A stretch of DNA of 64,000 nucleotides, from NCBI RefSeq assembly GCF_947077775.1, contig NZ_CAMTTE010000001.1, positions 1,702,501 to 1,766,500 on the forward strand, written 5' to 3'. Every line of letters starts with the position of its first letter. The first letter of the stretch is position 1. Positions 62,929 through 64,000 of the stretch are shown piece after piece. A program made the translations under genes and the position numbers. The notes under the pieces are model-generated. The model was given only the letters and a program-made list of their open reading frames with translations. It made no database searches and was not told the origin of the DNA. This DNA is from Salinibacter pepae. Lineage in GTDB: Bacteria; Bacteroidota; Rhodothermia; Rhodothermales; Salinibacteraceae.

Positions 62929-63384
62929 CTACGGCCGGAAGCGGGCGGCCACGCCTTTCCCGGCCTCTCCCCGCCCGTCCTCCCTCTTCGTCGCGCCGGC
63001 CCGGAGCAGCCGGTCGACGGCCCGGATCAGATCGGCCCGGGTGAACGGGTGGCGGAGGGCCGCATCAACCGCGTCGGACGGGGGGCGCGTCGCCCAGAGC
63101 GTCAACGTGGCGGGCGCCCCGGTGCGGCGGAGGGCGGCCCGGAAGGCCTCTTGCCCCTCTCCCTCGGGCAGGCGCCCAAGAACGAGCCCGCGGGGCGGAC
63201 CGTGTCGCAGATGGACAGCCCCTTCTTCGCACGAGGCCGCCGTGGCCACCCGGCACCGCCGCCGCAGGCTCGACCGCAGAAACCGGCGGTGGTCGGCGCG
63301 TTGGTCCACCACGAGAACGGACGGCCGAGCTGCCCCGTCCGCCGGCGGGCAGACAAGCGTGGAAAGGAAGGGCCCGTTCGCCAT
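62929..63384 (-). CDS. Degenerate receiver-domain protein
   Basis: The 151-residue protein resembles a response-regulator receiver: SVLVVDQRADHRRFLRSSLR matches the first strand with the acidic pair, GLVLGRLPEGEGQ the third strand and ALRHPFTRADLIRAVDRLL the final helix. The phospho-acceptor Asp is replaced by Gly (VLGRLP), and the conserved Lys before PF is His, so phosphorylation in the normal way is unlikely. The composition is very Arg-rich, unlike the acidic genome average. It converges on the GH13 gene, 7 bp from its stop. Confidence 0.6.
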   Translation of the reverse strand: MANGPFLSTLVCPPADGAARPSVLVVDQRADHRRFLRSSLRRRCRVATAASCEEGAVHLRHGPPRGLVLGRLPEGEGQEAFRAALRRTGAPATLTLWATRPPSDAVDAALRHPFTRADLIRAVDRLLRAGATKREDGRGEAGKGVAARFRP

Positions 63385-63495
63385 GTCGAATCGCCTCGGT
63401 CCGTGCAACGCCAGCGCGAAGGTTCGCGGTCGACACCACGTGTCGGACGCCCTCTTCGCCCTCGGGACGCCCGCCGTTCTACGACACCGCTCCGT

Positions 63496-64000
63496 TCACC
63501 CTCCTGGCGGGGGCGGCGGCCTCAGCGCCGTCACCGCAATCGTGACCGTGGTTTCGCCGGAGGTCCATCCGTCCTGATCGGCCACCGTGTAGGTGTACTC
63601 GTCCGTCCCGGTAAAGCCCGGCTCGGGCGTGTAGGTCACCTCGCCGGTCGACTCATCGACGCGCACCGTTCCGTGGTCCGGTCCGTTCTGGACCTGCACC
63701 GTCGAGGCGTCGAGGCTGCCGTCCGGGTCCGCGTCGTTGGCCAGGACCGCCGTCGTCGTTGCCTCCCGCTCGGTCGTCTCGGCGCTGTCGTCGGCCGCCG
63801 TGGGCAGCCGGTGCCCCCCGGCCCCACAGCCCTGCGTCGTGCCCACCGCCATGACGGCGACGCCCTCGCGGCCGGCGGCGTAGACGTGACAGCCGACCCC
63901 CATCACCCGGCGGACCGGGGACACAGCCCCCGTAAGCTCTCTCAGGTGAAGGGTGCCCACGGCACGGAGTGCGGGGTCCGAGCCCCCTGTGTCGGGGCCG
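63496..64000 (-). CDS. C-terminal part of a LVIVD-type propeller / Ig-like domain protein, 5' end outside the window
   Basis: The frame is open through the right edge of the window, so this is the C-terminal 167 residues of a longer protein. The first part (GVGCHVYAAGREGVAVMAV) resembles LVIVD-type propeller repeats. An Ig-like/cadherin-like domain follows, with AVLANDADPDGSLDASTVQV and STGEVTYTPEPGFTGTDEYT, as in bacterial VCBS-type repeats. It ends in RPPPPPGG. It is probably secreted or surface-associated, but the signal lies outside this window. Internal GTG codons are not needed as starts. Confidence 0.7.
   Translation of the reverse strand, partial: GPDTGGSDPALRAVGTLHLRELTGAVSPVRRVMGVGCHVYAAGREGVAVMAVGTTQGCGAGGHRLPTAADDSAETTEREATTTAVLANDADPDGSLDASTVQVQNGPDHGTVRVDESTGEVTYTPEPGFTGTDEYTYTVADQDGWTSGETTVTIAVTALRPPPPPGG

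Noticed and set aside
1..64000. CRISPR arrays, rRNA, prophage or intact insertion sequences
   Set aside because: No regularly spaced repeats, rRNA-like stretches, phage structural genes or transposase-like proteins were found.

Overview
The window looks like chromosomal DNA from a halophilic member of the Rhodothermota (Salinibacter-like). This is inferred from the very GC-rich sequence, the strongly acidic predicted proteins (salt-in style), proteins with type IX secretion (T9SS) type A C-terminal sorting domains, TonB receptor/DUF4249 lipoprotein pairs, a LytS/LytTR two-component pair and few recognisable Shine-Dalgarno sites. No phage, CRISPR array, rRNA, confident tRNA or intact transposase was found.

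Layout. 1-9.2 kb holds housekeeping and envelope genes: a PASTA protein, pyrR, a Tat-exported kelch protein, hemH with an unusual cysteine tail, an EEP-family hydrolase, an OmpA lipoprotein, a DUF368 polyprenyl-phosphate transporter and a large TPR protein. 9.4-14.3 kb has tmk, fur, a PrcB-like lipoprotein and a UDP-sugar pair (UDP-xylose synthase-like plus UDP-glucose dehydrogenase). 14.3-15.1 kb is non-coding and combines a MITE-like element with two exact DnaA boxes around a 12-bp inverted repeat, a candidate replication origin. 15.1-18.1 kb holds a redoxin and DsbD, with a tandem palindromic operator between them. 18.1-24.4 kb has hairpin-rich DNA, small hypothetical genes, a large T9SS-sorted cadherin-like protein, a succinylglutamate desuccinylase-family protein and a second MITE copy. 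24.4-35.4 kb holds a MATE pump, lipoproteins, an S9 peptidase, a serine beta-lactamase-family hydrolase, small membrane or secreted proteins and an alpha/beta hydrolase, then a repeat-bearing non-coding stretch.

35.4-47.0 kb is the most coherent system. A LytS/LytTR pair is followed by a palindromic operator and a heme-acquisition cluster on one strand: hmuR (TonB receptor), hmuY (heme-binding lipoprotein), hmuT (periplasmic binder), hmuU (permease), an M28-PDZ metallopeptidase, hmuV (ATPase), hmuS (cytosolic heme-handling factor), a small cysteine-rich protein and a methyltransferase. With hemH and fur elsewhere in the window, heme can be imported, released and also made.

47.0-56.5 kb holds a secreted subtilase-like protease in which Glu appears at the usual His position, followed 13 bp later by a separate membrane-anchored gene resembling only its prodomain; then two TonB receptors, a rhodanese and a DUF4249 lipoprotein. 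56.6-64 kb has a membrane protein, fabF, a hotdog thioesterase, a dioxygenase/carboxylesterase pair like quinone-detoxification genes, a GH13 enzyme, a degenerate receiver protein and a truncated beta-propeller/Ig-like protein. The most interesting items are the protease/stand-alone prodomain pair, the oriC-like region, the MITE family and the peptidase and cysteine protein embedded in the heme cluster.
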